Assembly (NCBI RefSeq): GCF_002563855.1
Contig: NZ_PDJQ01000001.1
Span: 1,054,001 to 1,118,000, forward strand
Reading direction: 5' to 3'
DNA: 64,000 nt
Origin: Tepidiforma thermophila
GTDB taxonomy: Bacteria; Chloroflexota; Dehalococcoidia; Tepidiformales; Tepidiformaceae
Positions within the stretch are counted from its first letter, which is position 1; every line of letters starts with the position of its first letter. Below the pieces are notes generated by a model. That model was not told the DNA's origin. It worked only from the letters and a program-made list of their open reading frames with translations, and made no database searches. The position numbers and the translations under genes were made by a program. Below, piece by piece: positions 24,530-32,916 of the stretch.

Positions 24530-26116
24530 CTAGTTGCTGAAGGCGTTGTACAGGCCGTCGTTATCGCCCAGGTTCAGGTCGTTCGTCGCGTTCGCGATGA
24601 CCACGATCGGCCGGTCCGACGTAATCGTCATCCCGCCCCAGAAGCAGCTCGGCGGCGAGGCCCCAAGCCCCGTATCGGTATTCGCGTTCTGGTAGAAGAT
24701 GAACGACCCCGTGATCGTCTTCGTCGTCGTGTACGTGCCCGGGGCATTGCAGCCCGGCGCCGTGTTCGACGTGTCGTTGATCGCCGTGATGGTCACGTTC
24801 GCCGTGCCGCCGTCGGCCACGCTCACGCTCACCCACGTGTTGTAGCCGCTGAAGCTCCCAGTCTGGTACGCCCGCCGGAAGATCAGCGGCAGCTTCGCCG
24901 TCGTGGTCGCCTTGTTCACCGGGATGCCGTTCACGGCCGTGTAGAGGTCCTCGTCCACGAAGCTGCCCGGCGCCGTCATCTTCGAGCGGAACAGCACCGC
25001 CGCAATCGGCTGGCTCGAGGTGATCGTCGCGGCCCCCACGAACCCCTCCGGGATGCCGCCGGCCGCCTCGTACACGCTGTGGCTGGCCGTGCCGTTCGCC
25101 GGGATGTTCAGGTTCACCGTGTACGTCCCGGTGTTGCCCGTGTAGGTGATCGTCGCCGTCGCTGCCGTCGGATTCGGGTTCGAGAGCAGGTACTGCGTGT
25201 AGAACCCGTCCAGCTTGATCGCCAGCGGCATCGAAATCTGCGTCCCCAGGTCGCTTGCGCTCGCCGGCTCTACGATGAACCCGTCATACGAGGCAAGCTT
25301 CCGCGGCCCGCCGCTCAGGTATGCGTCAACCGCCACTGTGATCGTCGAGCTCGACGTCTCGAGCGTCGCCGCCATCAGCGAGTTCGATGTCGACGCCGGC
25401 ATCGGAATCGCTCCGTCCACGCTGTTCGGCGCAAAGGCAATCTGGCCGCCCACCGGGATCCGGTAGCCGCCGCCCGAGCACGCCAGCCCGCCCGAACCTG
25501 CGTCCACGACCGGCGGCCGGCCCGCGCCCGGGAAGACGTACGTAATGGTCACGCACGCCTCCGTCGTGCCGGTGTTCGCCACCGCAAACCGGGTGTTGTA
25601 CAGGCCGTTCAGCGCGTTCGCCACGTACGGCAGCGTCACCTTCGTCCCGCCCGTCGCATACGCGTTGTGAATCGAGTACGACTTGGCGAAGTTCACGTTC
25701 GATTCAATGTCCCGCACCAGCAGCGCATTGATCGGCTGGTCGCTCGAAATGACCCCAACGCCACGGAAGCCCGGCGTCAGACCGGTGTTGAGCGCCTGCG
25801 CGAACACCCGCGTCGCTCCCGGCGGCACATTGCTGTACGCCACCGTCGCCGACGGGATCAGCACGCCCGCCGGCGTGTAGATGTCCATCACGATCGTCGC
25901 CGGCGCCGTACCGTTGTTCTGCGCGATCGTGCTGGTGTTCTCCTTGCTGTTCGGCAGCAGCGCCGGCAGCACCGCCACGTGGTCGAACCCGCGGCCCCGG
26001 ACGGCCTCCAGCTCCCGGCCCGGCATGCTTCCGGCCGAAGCCGAGACCGCCGGGATCATCGTCAGCGCCCCGAGCGCCAGCCCGAGCGCAATGCGTCGAA
26101 TCAATCTACGCTCCAT
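24530..26116 (-). CDS. Secreted repetitive surface protein of unknown function
   Basis: The protein is 528 residues from the ATG at 26116, which follows GAGGAG; an earlier in-frame ATG overlaps that site. It has a Sec signal peptide (about 1-29, ending ASAGS). The mature part is rich in Thr, Ala, Asn and Gly and shows about four diverged repeats of roughly 120 residues. Each repeat closes with a pattern like GFRGVGVISSDQPINALLVR, GFVGAATITSSQPIAAVLFR or GGMTITSDRPIVVIANATND. This suggests a string of beta-sandwich domains on the cell surface. I do not recognise the family. It is next to the broken flippase gene. Confidence 0.7.
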   Translation of the reverse strand: MERRLIRRIALGLALGALTMIPAVSASAGSMPGRELEAVRGRGFDHVAVLPALLPNSKENTSTIAQNNGTAPATIVMDIYTPAGVLIPSATVAYSNVPPGATRVFAQALNTGLTPGFRGVGVISSDQPINALLVRDIESNVNFAKSYSIHNAYATGGTKVTLPYVANALNGLYNTRFAVANTGTTEACVTITYVFPGAGRPPVVDAGSGGLACSGGGYRIPVGGQIAFAPNSVDGAIPMPASTSNSLMAATLETSSSTITVAVDAYLSGGPRKLASYDGFIVEPASASDLGTQISMPLAIKLDGFYTQYLLSNPNPTAATATITYTGNTGTYTVNLNIPANGTASHSVYEAAGGIPEGFVGAATITSSQPIAAVLFRSKMTAPGSFVDEDLYTAVNGIPVNKATTTAKLPLIFRRAYQTGSFSGYNTWVSVSVADGGTANVTITAINDTSNTAPGCNAPGTYTTTKTITGSFIFYQNANTDTGLGASPPSCFWGGMTITSDRPIVVIANATNDLNLGDNDGLYNAFSN

Positions 26117-26139
26117 AGTGCATCTCCTCATCTCCCGGC

Positions 26140-26169
26140 AGTGTAGGAATCGCGCAGAAATAGGGTCAA
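26140..26169 (-). promoter_or_regulatory. Promoter for the secreted surface protein
   Basis: On the minus strand TTGACC and TACACT are separated by 18 nt, giving a start near 26133 and a short leader containing GAGGAG before the ATG at 26116. It is one of the strongest promoter matches in the window. Confidence 0.65.
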
Positions 26170-26240
26170 CGAATTCTGTCGCCCTTCTCCCCGGGGTCGT
26201 GTAAACGGTCTGTAACTTTTGCCGGCCCGTTCCCGGCGCC

Positions 26241-26369
26241 CTACCCCCACTGGTTCAGCGCCTGGAACACGAGCACGATAGCCGCAGCCCCGCCGACCAT
26301 CAGCAGCACCAGCCTCGTCCCGTTCACGGCCCACAGTGTCGCACGAAACGCCGCCGCGTGGGAACGCAT
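26241..26369 (-). CDS. 42-residue single-pass membrane peptide (hypothetical)
   Basis: A short frame begins at the ATG at 26369 and ends at TAG 26241-26243. The product starts with a basic segment (MRSHAAAFRATLWAVNGTR), continues with one hydrophobic helix (LVLLMVGGAAAIVLVFQAL) and ends NQWG. The positive-inside pattern fits an insertion with the N-terminus in the cytoplasm. The upstream AGGCAGG is a fair ribosome binding site. It lies in an otherwise unexplained gap upstream of the surface protein gene, downstream of which its own transcript would run. Function is unknown. Confidence 0.45.
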   Translation of the reverse strand: MRSHAAAFRATLWAVNGTRLVLLMVGGAAAIVLVFQALNQWG

Positions 26370-26535
26370 TCAGTAACCTGCCTGAACAGTTCTTCCGCAG
26401 CCACGCCCCGTCGGCCGGGCAGCCTGCTGTACCTCCTTCCGCCCGCCAGCGTCCAGCGCCCCGGGCGTCGGAGAGTCTGCACCGGCGCCGCGTCACCTCC
26501 TGACGTCTCCGCAGTCGAACCTCGCGCCGCGCCCG

Positions 26536-27522
26536 TCAGCGGCTGTTGCCCATCCCCTGCAGCTTCCGCCAGTGATGCTCCGCCCGGATCCGCCGGATCG
26601 TCCCCGACCGAGACCGCATCACCAGCGACTCGCTTACCGCGCCCCGCGGCGTAAACTCCACACCGGCCAGCAGTTCACCGCCCGTCACGCCCGTTGCCGC
26701 AAAAAAAACGTCGTCGCTCTGCACCAGGTCGTCGATCGTCAGTACCCGCTCCAGGTCGAGGCCAAGCTCCGCGGCCATCCGCCGGTCGTTCTCGTCGCGC
26801 GCCCAGAGCCGCCCCTGGAAGTCCCCCTCCAGGCACTTCAGCGCCGCTGCGGCTATCACCCCCTCGGGCGACCCGCCGATCCCCAGCATCACATCCACGC
26901 CCGAGCCCGCGATGCCCGCCGAAATCGCCGCCGGCGCATCGCCGTCGGTGATGAACTTGATCCGCGCGCCCGCCGCCCGCACCTGGTCCGCAATCTCCGT
27001 GTTCCGGTCCCGGTCGAGGATGATCACCGTCAGCTCCTCCACCGGCATCCCCTTCGCCTTCGCCACCTGCTCCAGGTTCCACTTCACCGGCGCCGAAAGG
27101 TCGATGCACCCCTTCGCCTCCGGCCCAACCGCAATCTTCTCCATGTAGAACATGTCCTTCGGGCTGTAGAGCGTCCCCCGCGGCGCACACGCAATCACGC
27201 TCACCGCCCCCGGCCGGCCCATCGCCGTCAGCCGCGTCCCTTCCAGCGGGTCAACCGCAACGTCCATCTGCGGGCCCTTGCCGTTCCCGACCCGCTCCCC
27301 GTTGTAGAGCATCGGCGCCTGGTCCTTCTCCCCCTCGCCGATCACGATCACGCCGTCCATCGCTACCGTGTCCAGCATCAGCCGCATCGCATCCACCGCC
27401 GCCTTGTCAGCGCCGTTCTTGTCGCCGCGGCCCATCCACCGCGCCGCCGCCAGCGCCGCCGCCTCCGTTACGCGCACCATCTCCATCCCAATGTTGCGGT
27501 CCGGGATCTGTTCAGCCCTCAT
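26536..27522 (-). CDS. glpX: Class II fructose-1,6-bisphosphatase GlpX
   Basis: The protein is 328 residues. It contains the GlpX metal and substrate motifs [20 protein letters not shown] (about 58-77), [11 protein letters not shown] (about 91-101), [17 protein letters not shown] and [14 protein letters not shown]. It hydrolyses fructose-1,6-bisphosphate in gluconeogenesis or the Calvin-type cycle and may also accept sedoheptulose-1,7-bisphosphate. GGGGGTG precedes the ATG. The start overlaps the stop of the HD-domain gene by 4 bp, so the two are translationally coupled. Confidence 0.95.
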   Translation of the reverse strand: MRAEQIPDRNIGMEMVRVTEAAALAAARWMGRGDKNGADKAAVDAMRLMLDTVAMDGVIVIGEGEKDQAPMLYNGERVGNGKGPQMDVAVDPLEGTRLTAMGRPGAVSVIACAPRGTLYSPKDMFYMEKIAVGPEAKGCIDLSAPVKWNLEQVAKAKGMPVEELTVIILDRDRNTEIADQVRAAGARIKFITDGDAPAAISAGIAGSGVDVMLGIGGSPEGVIAAAALKCLEGDFQGRLWARDENDRRMAAELGLDLERVLTIDDLVQSDDVFFAATGVTGGELLAGVEFTPRGAVSESLVMRSRSGTIRRIRAEHHWRKLQGMGNSR

Positions 27523-28076
27523 GGATTCACCCCCAGCAAGTGTGCTACCGGTTTCAGCGCGTCCGTCACAAACCGGATGTGCTCGTCAAGGTCCACCCCG
27601 AGGTCCCGGGCCCCGTTGACCAGGTCCTCCCGCCGCACGCCCCGCGCAAACGCCTTGTCCTTCATCTTCTTTCGAACCGTCGCCGGTTCCACCGACGACA
27701 GCGACCGGTCCGGCTTCACCAGCGCGCACGCGATCACAAACCCGCTCAGCTCATCGCACGCATAAATGGCCCGGTCCATCGTCGAACGGTACTCCAGCCC
27801 CAGGAATGGCGCGTGGCAGAGAATCGCATAGCGGATATCCTCCGGCACGCCCCTCGCCGCCAGCAGCTTCGAACCCTCCATCGGGTGCAGCTCCTCCGTC
27901 GGGTGGATCTCCCAGTCGAAATCGTGCAGCAACCCGACGATCCCCCACTTCTCCTCGTCCTCGTGCAGCAGCCGGGCGTAGGCCTGCATCACCGCTTCAA
28001 CCGCGATCCCGTGCTTCCGCGTCCGCTCCTCCTGCGTGTAGTCGAGCAAAATCTGCCAGGCGTCTTCCCGGTGCAT
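27519..28076 (-). CDS. HD-domain protein
   Basis: The protein is 185 residues with a small HD metal-dependent phosphohydrolase domain. The first histidine is in [13 protein letters not shown] and the HD pair in [12 protein letters not shown] (about 45-56). Later candidate ligands are in [10 protein letters not shown] and [10 protein letters not shown] with [10 protein letters not shown]. This layout is common in small HDIG-type proteins often found beside nucleotide or tRNA genes. The substrate is unknown. It overlaps glpX by 4 bp and would be transcribed first. Confidence 0.85.
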   Translation of the reverse strand: MHREDAWQILLDYTQEERTRKHGIAVEAVMQAYARLLHEDEEKWGIVGLLHDFDWEIHPTEELHPMEGSKLLAARGVPEDIRYAILCHAPFLGLEYRSTMDRAIYACDELSGFVIACALVKPDRSLSSVEPATVRKKMKDKAFARGVRREDLVNGARDLGVDLDEHIRFVTDALKPVAHLLGVNP

Positions 28077-28154
28077 GCGCGCCTCCCGGGGTGAACTTCG
28101 CGGGAATTATCGCCATCTCATCGCCAACGAACCAAACATGACGTCCGCCCGCAG

Positions 28155-28526
28155 CTATCGCTGGCGCCCATGGCGTCCCCCGCGCGCCAGCTCAACAGCC
28201 ATCAGCAGCAGGCCGCCAACCTCGTCCCGGTCGAAGTCCGTATCCAGCCACGCGCCGACCCACCCCCGGCGGCCAACGTACGGCGGCCGGAAATACCGGT
28301 CCGGCCGGGCCGCGACCAGCGCCGCCTGCACCCCGGGCGGCGCCGCAATCCACACCGCCACCCGGTCATCGTGGTGGCGGTCGGCGAACATGGCGACCTG
28401 CCGGCCCCCGCGCACGAACCACGCCGCCTCGCCATGGCTCAGCCGCTCCTCGACATCCTCGAACCCTGCCAGCACGGCGCGAATGCCCGCCAGCCCCTCC
28501 TCCGCCGCACGGTCCCTGTCAGTCAC
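28155..28526 (-). CDS. MmcQ/YjbR family DNA-binding-like protein
   Basis: The protein is 123 residues from the GTG at 28526. The pattern EERLSHGEAAWFVRGGRQVAMF, then a short acidic-basic turn, AVWIAAPPG, RYFRPPYVGRRGWVGAWLD and a C-terminal helix, is that of the MmcQ/YjbR (DUF419) fold. Its biochemical role is not settled. The start overlaps the stop of the upstream dehydratase gene by 8 bp, so it is the last gene of a three-gene coupled operon. Confidence 0.82.
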   Translation of the reverse strand: MTDRDRAAEEGLAGIRAVLAGFEDVEERLSHGEAAWFVRGGRQVAMFADRHHDDRVAVWIAAPPGVQAALVAARPDRYFRPPYVGRRGWVGAWLDTDFDRDEVGGLLLMAVELARGGRHGRQR

Positions 28527-28947
28527 TGGCGCCCGCCAGCTCCACCACCGCAAACCCCCGCACGCTCGGCAGGCCCTCTTCGTTGATGATCGCCAGCTCG
28601 AGGTCGGCCCGCGTCGCACCATCCTCCGCGTACACCTGCGCCACCCGCCCCACGATGGTGATCGGCCGCCCGACCAGGTCCGGCCTCCGGTGCGCCGCCC
28701 GCACCTGCCGGACCCAGCCGCGGCCCCCCAGCCACTCCTCCACCGCCCGGTAGAGCAGCCCCACCTTCAGCGGCCCCGGCACGATCGTCCCCGGCATCCC
28801 CTGCGCCCGCGCCGCCGACTCGTCATAAAAGAACGGCGGAAACGCCCACTGCAGCGCGCAGTACCGGATCACCTGCCCCAGCTCCGGCCGGAGCTCGAAC
28901 GGGCCCAGCTCGTCGCCTTCGCGGACAGACCCCGGCGTCCCGCTCAC
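28519..28947 (-). CDS. MaoC-like acyl dehydratase subunit
   Basis: The protein is 142 residues from the GTG at 28947. It has the hot-dog fold pattern of MaoC/HadB-type hydratases: EGDELGPFELRPELGQVIRYCA at the start, then FFYDESAARAQGMPGTIVPGPLKVGLLYRAVEEW. The hydratase-motif Asp/His pair appears changed (YDESAARAQG where the active form has D and H), so it may be inactive alone or paired. It overlaps the preceding dehydratase gene by 4 bp (GTGA), suggesting a two-subunit enzyme acting on 3-hydroxyacyl-CoA or -ACP. Confidence 0.78.
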   Translation of the reverse strand: MSGTPGSVREGDELGPFELRPELGQVIRYCALQWAFPPFFYDESAARAQGMPGTIVPGPLKVGLLYRAVEEWLGGRGWVRQVRAAHRRPDLVGRPITIVGRVAQVYAEDGATRADLELAIINEEGLPSVRGFAVVELAGASD

Positions 28948-29408
28948 TCCTCGCCCCCTGCGCCCGATTCCGCCGCCGAATACTGCGTCATCGTCCGCCC
29001 GCTCCGCGCCACGAGCCGCCCCTCGGCATCGAAAAACGCCGTCTCCGAGAGCACGTCGATGCTGTAGCCGAACCTCCCGCCGAACCGCTCCCGCACATCC
29101 GTCACCCGGTGCACCATCTCCAGCCACTCGCCCATCCGCAGCGGCCGCTCGAACGCCCACTCGTTCGCAATCAGGAGCGAGTTCGGCAGCAGCTCCGGGA
29201 AGGGCGGCGCCTCCGACTCCGATTCCAGCCCGGTAATCACGTACCCCGGCACCGGCTCGCCTTCGGCCGGCACCCGCGCCGGCGCGCCGCCGACGTACAC
29301 CTCGTACGCCCGCCGGTACGCCCGCGGCGTCACCTGCACCCGCCCGAGCCGCGTCTCGCGGCCTACCAGTGCGCGCACCTCATCCGTCAGCAGCGAAGCC
29401 TCCGGCAT
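28944..29408 (-). CDS. MaoC-like dehydratase, N-terminal-domain type subunit
   Basis: The protein is 154 residues and resembles the FAS1-like N-terminal dehydratase half: LVGRETRLGRVQVTPRAYRRAYEVYVG, then PFPELLPNSLLIANEWAFERPLRMGEWLEMVHRVTDV and MTQYSA near the end. In related bacteria such proteins pair with a second hot-dog subunit, here the next gene. It is the first gene in the operon that ends with the YjbR-like gene. Specific substrate unknown. Confidence 0.78.
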   Translation of the reverse strand: MPEASLLTDEVRALVGRETRLGRVQVTPRAYRRAYEVYVGGAPARVPAEGEPVPGYVITGLESESEAPPFPELLPNSLLIANEWAFERPLRMGEWLEMVHRVTDVRERFGGRFGYSIDVLSETAFFDAEGRLVARSGRTMTQYSAAESGAGGEE

Positions 29409-29461
29409 GGCCGAAAGCCTGCACGCGCCGCCCCGCAGCCGTCAACCGCGGCTGCCTCTGC

Positions 29462-29467
29462 TACGCT
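29462..29467 (+). promoter_or_regulatory. -10 element TACGCT upstream of the cysteine desulfurase
   Basis: GCTACGCT matches the recurrent motif and ends 11 nt before the ATG, so the transcript would have a leader of only about 5 nt and no room for a Shine-Dalgarno sequence. Confidence 0.4.
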
Positions 29468-29478
29468 GAACCCGGCAG

Positions 29479-30657
29479 ATGATCTACCTCGACCATGCCG
29501 CCACCAGCCCCCTCCGGCCCGCCGCGCGCGAGGCGATGGCGCCATTCCTCGATGTCCGCTTCGGCAACCCCAGCGGCCTCTACGCCATCGGCCGCGACGC
29601 CCAGGAAGCGCTCGACGAAGCCCGCGCCGCCGTGGCCGCCTGCCTCGGCGCCCGCCCCTCCGAAATCATCTTCACCAGCGGCGCCACCGAGAGCATCAAT
29701 ACCGCCCTCTTCGGCATCAGCTACGCCCTCCGCCGCGCCGGCGCCGGGAACCACGTCATCACCAGCGCCATCGAACACCACGCCGGCATCCACGCCGCCG
29801 CCTTCCTCGAAGAGCTCGGCTTCGACGTCACCACCGTCGGCTGCGACGCCTCCGGCAGCGTCTCCCTCGCCGAGATCGACCGCGCCATCCGGCCCGGCAC
29901 CATCCTCGTTAACGTCATGCTCGCCAATAACGAGGTCGGCACCATCCAGCCGATCCCTGAGCTCGCCGCGCTCCTCCGCGAACGGACCGCGCCCGGCGGC
30001 CATCGCATCGTCCTCCACACCGACGCCGTCCAGGCGCCCGCCTGGCTCCCCATCGACGTCGAAGCGCTCGGCGTCGATGCCCTCAGCCTCTCCGCCCACA
30101 AGTTCGGCGGTCCCAAGGGCACCGGCATCCTCTACCTTCGCCGCGCCACCCCCTTCCATCCCCTCCTCCTTGGCGGCGGCCAGGAGATGCACAAGCGAGC
30201 CGGCACCGAAAACGTCGCCGGCATCGTCGGCACCTCCGCCGCCCTCCAGGCTGCCGCTGCCGGCACCGCCGGGCGCTCCGCCCGCGTCCTCGAGCTCCGC
30301 AACCGCCTCCGCGACGGCATCCTCGCCGCCATCCCCGACGTCCAGGTCAACGGCTGCCAGGTCAACTGCCTCCCGAACATCCTCAACGTCGCCTTCGGCG
30401 GCCTCGAAAGCGACGCCCTCGTCGCAGCCCTCGATGAACGCGGCGTCGCCGTCAGCTCCGGCAGCGCCTGCAGCAGCTCCACCTGGGAGCCCTCCCACGT
30501 CCTCATGGCGATGGGCGTCCCCATCCGCCGCGCCGTCGGCAGCATCCGCTTCTCCCTCGGCGAAACCACGACACCGGCCGAGATCGACGCCGTCCTCCAG
30601 CTCCTCCCCGGCGCCGTCGAAGCCGCCCGCCGCCAGTTCGCTCGCGCGCGCACCTGA
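29479..30657 (+). CDS. Cysteine desulfurase, NifS/IscS family
   Basis: The protein is 392 residues. The PLP lysine is Lys208 in SAHKFGGPKG. The catalytic cysteine is Cys331 in SSGSACSSST, on the short-loop (group I) pattern. The N-terminus MIYLDHAATSPLRPAAREAM and TSGATESINTALFG are standard. It removes sulfur from cysteine for Fe-S clusters or tRNA thiolation. No IscU or MnmA gene is adjacent here. The start appears almost leaderless. The gene directly downstream has its own promoter that uses the tail of this gene. Confidence 0.93.
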   Translation: MIYLDHAATSPLRPAAREAMAPFLDVRFGNPSGLYAIGRDAQEALDEARAAVAACLGARPSEIIFTSGATESINTALFGISYALRRAGAGNHVITSAIEHHAGIHAAAFLEELGFDVTTVGCDASGSVSLAEIDRAIRPGTILVNVMLANNEVGTIQPIPELAALLRERTAPGGHRIVLHTDAVQAPAWLPIDVEALGVDALSLSAHKFGGPKGTGILYLRRATPFHPLLLGGGQEMHKRAGTENVAGIVGTSAALQAAAAGTAGRSARVLELRNRLRDGILAAIPDVQVNGCQVNCLPNILNVAFGGLESDALVAALDERGVAVSSGSACSSSTWEPSHVLMAMGVPIRRAVGSIRFSLGETTTPAEIDAVLQLLPGAVEAARRQFARART

Positions 30658-30682
30658 CCCTTGGCAGGCCCGCCCCTACACT
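30654..30682 (+). promoter_or_regulatory. Promoter of the membrane protein gene, overlapping the desulfurase stop
   Basis: CTGACC (30654-30659) contains the TGA stop of the cysteine desulfurase, and TACACT (30677-30682) lies 17 nt further on. The GTG start follows 7 nt after the -10, implying a leaderless transcript. Confidence 0.5.
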
Positions 30683-30689
30683 CGAACTG

Positions 30690-31523
30690 GTGAACGTCGA
30701 GGCCCTGCCCTACACCCTGCTCATCATCCTCGCCGAACTCACCATCGGCAGCCTCTGGGTCACCCTCGCCAGCGACCTCCGCGGCGGCGTCACCCGCGGG
30801 TTCGTCCTCACCATGGCGCTCTGCATCGCCATCGCCGGCATCCTCGCCCTCTGGACCGCAAGCTCCCTCTCCCTCGGCCCCGACGTCGACGGCTACAGCA
30901 TCGACCCCGACCCCTTCCCCCGCTTCCGCCAGGCGCTCCTTCTTGTCACCGTCGCCAGCGGCATCTACATGTTCGCCGTCTTCATGGGCTGGGACCCCGT
31001 CGGCCGCATCGCCGGCATCCTCGGGTCCCTCGCCGGGCTCGCCGCCATCGTCCTCCTCTCTATCATGTTCGCCCCGCCCACCTGGGGCTACCCCGCCATC
31101 TTCCTCGGCCTCTTCGCCGGCACCCTCGCCCTCGGCGCCGTCTCCGTCGCCATGACCTGGGGCCACTGGTACCTCACCGAGGGCGCCCTTCCCGCCTGGC
31201 CCCTGCGTGACCTCTGCCTCATCCTCCTCGGCGCCCATGCGCTCCAGGCCGTCGTCCTCGCCGTCAACCTCGCCGTGCCCGTCCGCGAAGTCCCGCTGCC
31301 CGCCAACCCCGTCGATGTCGGCCTGTTCGCCAACCCGGTCCTCTACCTCCGCATCGGCGTCGGTCTCGTTTTCCCCATCATCCTCGCCTACCTCGCCTAC
31401 CGGACCACCCGCATCCGCGCCATGCAGAGCGCCACCGGCCTTCTCTACATCGCCATGGGCGCCGTCTTCGTCGGCGAAGTCCTCGCCAAAGGGCTCATGT
31501 TCCTCACCGGCCGCCCCACCTGA
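30690..31523 (+). CDS. Polytopic membrane protein, possibly DmsC/NrfD-like
   Basis: The protein is 277 residues with about eight hydrophobic segments, starting with LLIILAELTIGSLWVTLASD and ending with LLYIAMGAVFVGEVLAKGLMFLTG. The overall length, helix count and last helices with Gly-Glu resemble quinol-interacting membrane anchor subunits such as DmsC, but similarity is weak and no partner molybdoenzyme or Fe-S subunit is nearby. The GTG start has no ribosome binding site and lies 7 nt after a -10 box. It ends just before the minisatellite. Confidence 0.6.
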   Translation: MNVEALPYTLLIILAELTIGSLWVTLASDLRGGVTRGFVLTMALCIAIAGILALWTASSLSLGPDVDGYSIDPDPFPRFRQALLLVTVASGIYMFAVFMGWDPVGRIAGILGSLAGLAAIVLLSIMFAPPTWGYPAIFLGLFAGTLALGAVSVAMTWGHWYLTEGALPAWPLRDLCLILLGAHALQAVVLAVNLAVPVREVPLPANPVDVGLFANPVLYLRIGVGLVFPIILAYLAYRTTRIRAMQSATGLLYIAMGAVFVGEVLAKGLMFLTGRPT

Positions 31524-31565
31524 CCCCGCTCCCCGCTCCCCGCTCCAAACTCCCAGCTCCAAGCT

Positions 31566-31905
31566 CCCAGCTCCTCCCTCGGGGCGGCGGAGCGGCCGTG
31601 CGGGGCTCCCTCCTCCCTCCTCCCTCGGGGCGGCGGAGCGGGTGCAGGCGGGGCTCCCTTCTCCCTCCTCCCTGGGCAGCGGAGCAGGTGCAGGCGGGGC
31701 TCCCTCCTCCCTCCTCCCTCGGGGCGGCGGAGCGGGTGCAGGCGGGGCTCCCTTCTCCCTCCTCCCTGGGCAGCGGAGCAGGTGCAGGCGGGGCTCCCTC
31801 CTCCCTCCTCCTTGGGGCAGCGGAGCGGGTGCGGGCGGGGCTCCCTCCTCCCTCCTCCCTCGGGGCGGCGGAGCGGGTGCAGGCGGGGCTCCCTCCTCCC
31901 CATCC
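31566..31905. repeat. 48-bp minisatellite (tandem repeat) between two genes
   Basis: Six full units start at 31605, 31653, 31699, 31747, 31793 and 31840, with lengths 48, 46, 48, 46, 47 and 48 bp, plus partial units at each end. Each unit reads GCTCCCTCCTCCCTCC followed by a G-rich half with GGGGCGGCGGAGCGGG and ends GCAGGCGGG. Long and short forms alternate at first, as if a ~94-bp dimer had been duplicated. It lies in the 448-bp gap between a membrane protein and an esterase gene and does not code for either. Confidence 0.95.
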
Positions 31906-31971
31906 CCTTGCCCCCCTCCCCCGCCTCCCCGTAGAGTCCGCCAGACAGCTCTCCCGAGGAGGACCCAGCCC

Positions 31972-32907
31972 ATGGACCCCCAGGTCGAAGCCCTGCTCCA
32001 GATGATGGCCGCCCAGGCCCAGGCCGCAGGCGTCCCGCCCCTGTGGGAACTCGACCCCGCAACCGCCCGCGCCAACGCCGAGCTCTCCTTCCAGGCCTTC
32101 AACCAGCCCCTGCCGGCGTCCGTCACCATTACCGACCGCACCATCCCCGGCCCCGCCGGCGAAATCCCTGCCAAAATTTTCACTCCCGCCGGCCAGGGTC
32201 CCTTCCCCCTCGTCGTCTACTTCCACGGCGGCGGCTGGGTCATCGGTTCACCCGCGACCCATACCAAACTCTGCGCCGAACTCGCCGAAGGTGCCGGCGC
32301 CGTCGTCGTCAGCGTCCATTACCGCCTCGCCCCGGAGCATACCCCGCCCGCCCAGCTCGATGACTGCGTCGCCGCCGTCCGCTGGGCCGTCGACCACGCC
32401 GCCGAGCTGAACGCCGACGGCTCACGCTTCGCCCTCGCCGGCGACAGCGCCGGCGGCAACCTCGCCGCCTGCGCTGCCCTCCGCCTCCGCGACGAAGGCG
32501 GTCCGCAGGCCCGCCTCCAGCTCCTCCTCTACGCCGCCCTCACCGGCAACAACGACCTCCCCTCCGTCATCGAAAACGCCGAGGGCAAAATCCTCACCCG
32601 CCAGATGATGGACTGGTTCTATCGCCACTACCTCTCCGGCGGCGCCGACCCGAACGACCCGTACATCTTCCCCATCCACGGCGACCTCCGCGGCCTTCCG
32701 CCTGCCCACCTCATCGTCGGCACCCTCGACCCCCTGCTCGATGACTCGAAGCTCTACGCCGAGGCCCTCCAGAAAGCCGGCGTCCCGGCGAAGCTCAGCA
32801 TCTACCAGGACCAGCCCCACATCTTTCTGCAGCTCACCGCCATGCTCGACGGCGCGAAGAAGGGCATGGCCGAGGCCTGCGAAGCCCTCCGCACCGCCCT
32901 TGCCTGA
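31972..32907 (+). CDS. Alpha/beta hydrolase, hormone-sensitive-lipase family
   Basis: The protein is 311 residues. The oxyanion motif HGGGW begins at His85, the nucleophile is Ser159 in GDSAGG, and the acid and histidine are in VGTLDPLLDD and DQPHIFLQL near the C-terminus. HSL-type esterases cleave short and medium acyl esters, often from intermediates or xenobiotics. CGAGGAGGA precedes the ATG. The gene follows the minisatellite and is convergent with the MFS gene, from which it is separated by 9 bp. Confidence 0.92.
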   Translation: MDPQVEALLQMMAAQAQAAGVPPLWELDPATARANAELSFQAFNQPLPASVTITDRTIPGPAGEIPAKIFTPAGQGPFPLVVYFHGGGWVIGSPATHTKLCAELAEGAGAVVVSVHYRLAPEHTPPAQLDDCVAAVRWAVDHAAELNADGSRFALAGDSAGGNLAACAALRLRDEGGPQARLQLLLYAALTGNNDLPSVIENAEGKILTRQMMDWFYRHYLSGGADPNDPYIFPIHGDLRGLPPAHLIVGTLDPLLDDSKLYAEALQKAGVPAKLSIYQDQPHIFLQLTAMLDGAKKGMAEACEALRTALA

Positions 32908-32916
32908 GCCGCTCCC

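Noticed and set aside
31566-31905. CRISPR array
   Set aside because: The units are contiguous tandem repeats without unique spacers and without cas genes nearby.
31207-32907. Fusion protein reading through the minisatellite into the esterase
   Set aside because: The frame before the repeat is not that of the membrane protein, and a strong ribosome binding site directly precedes the esterase ATG at 31972.
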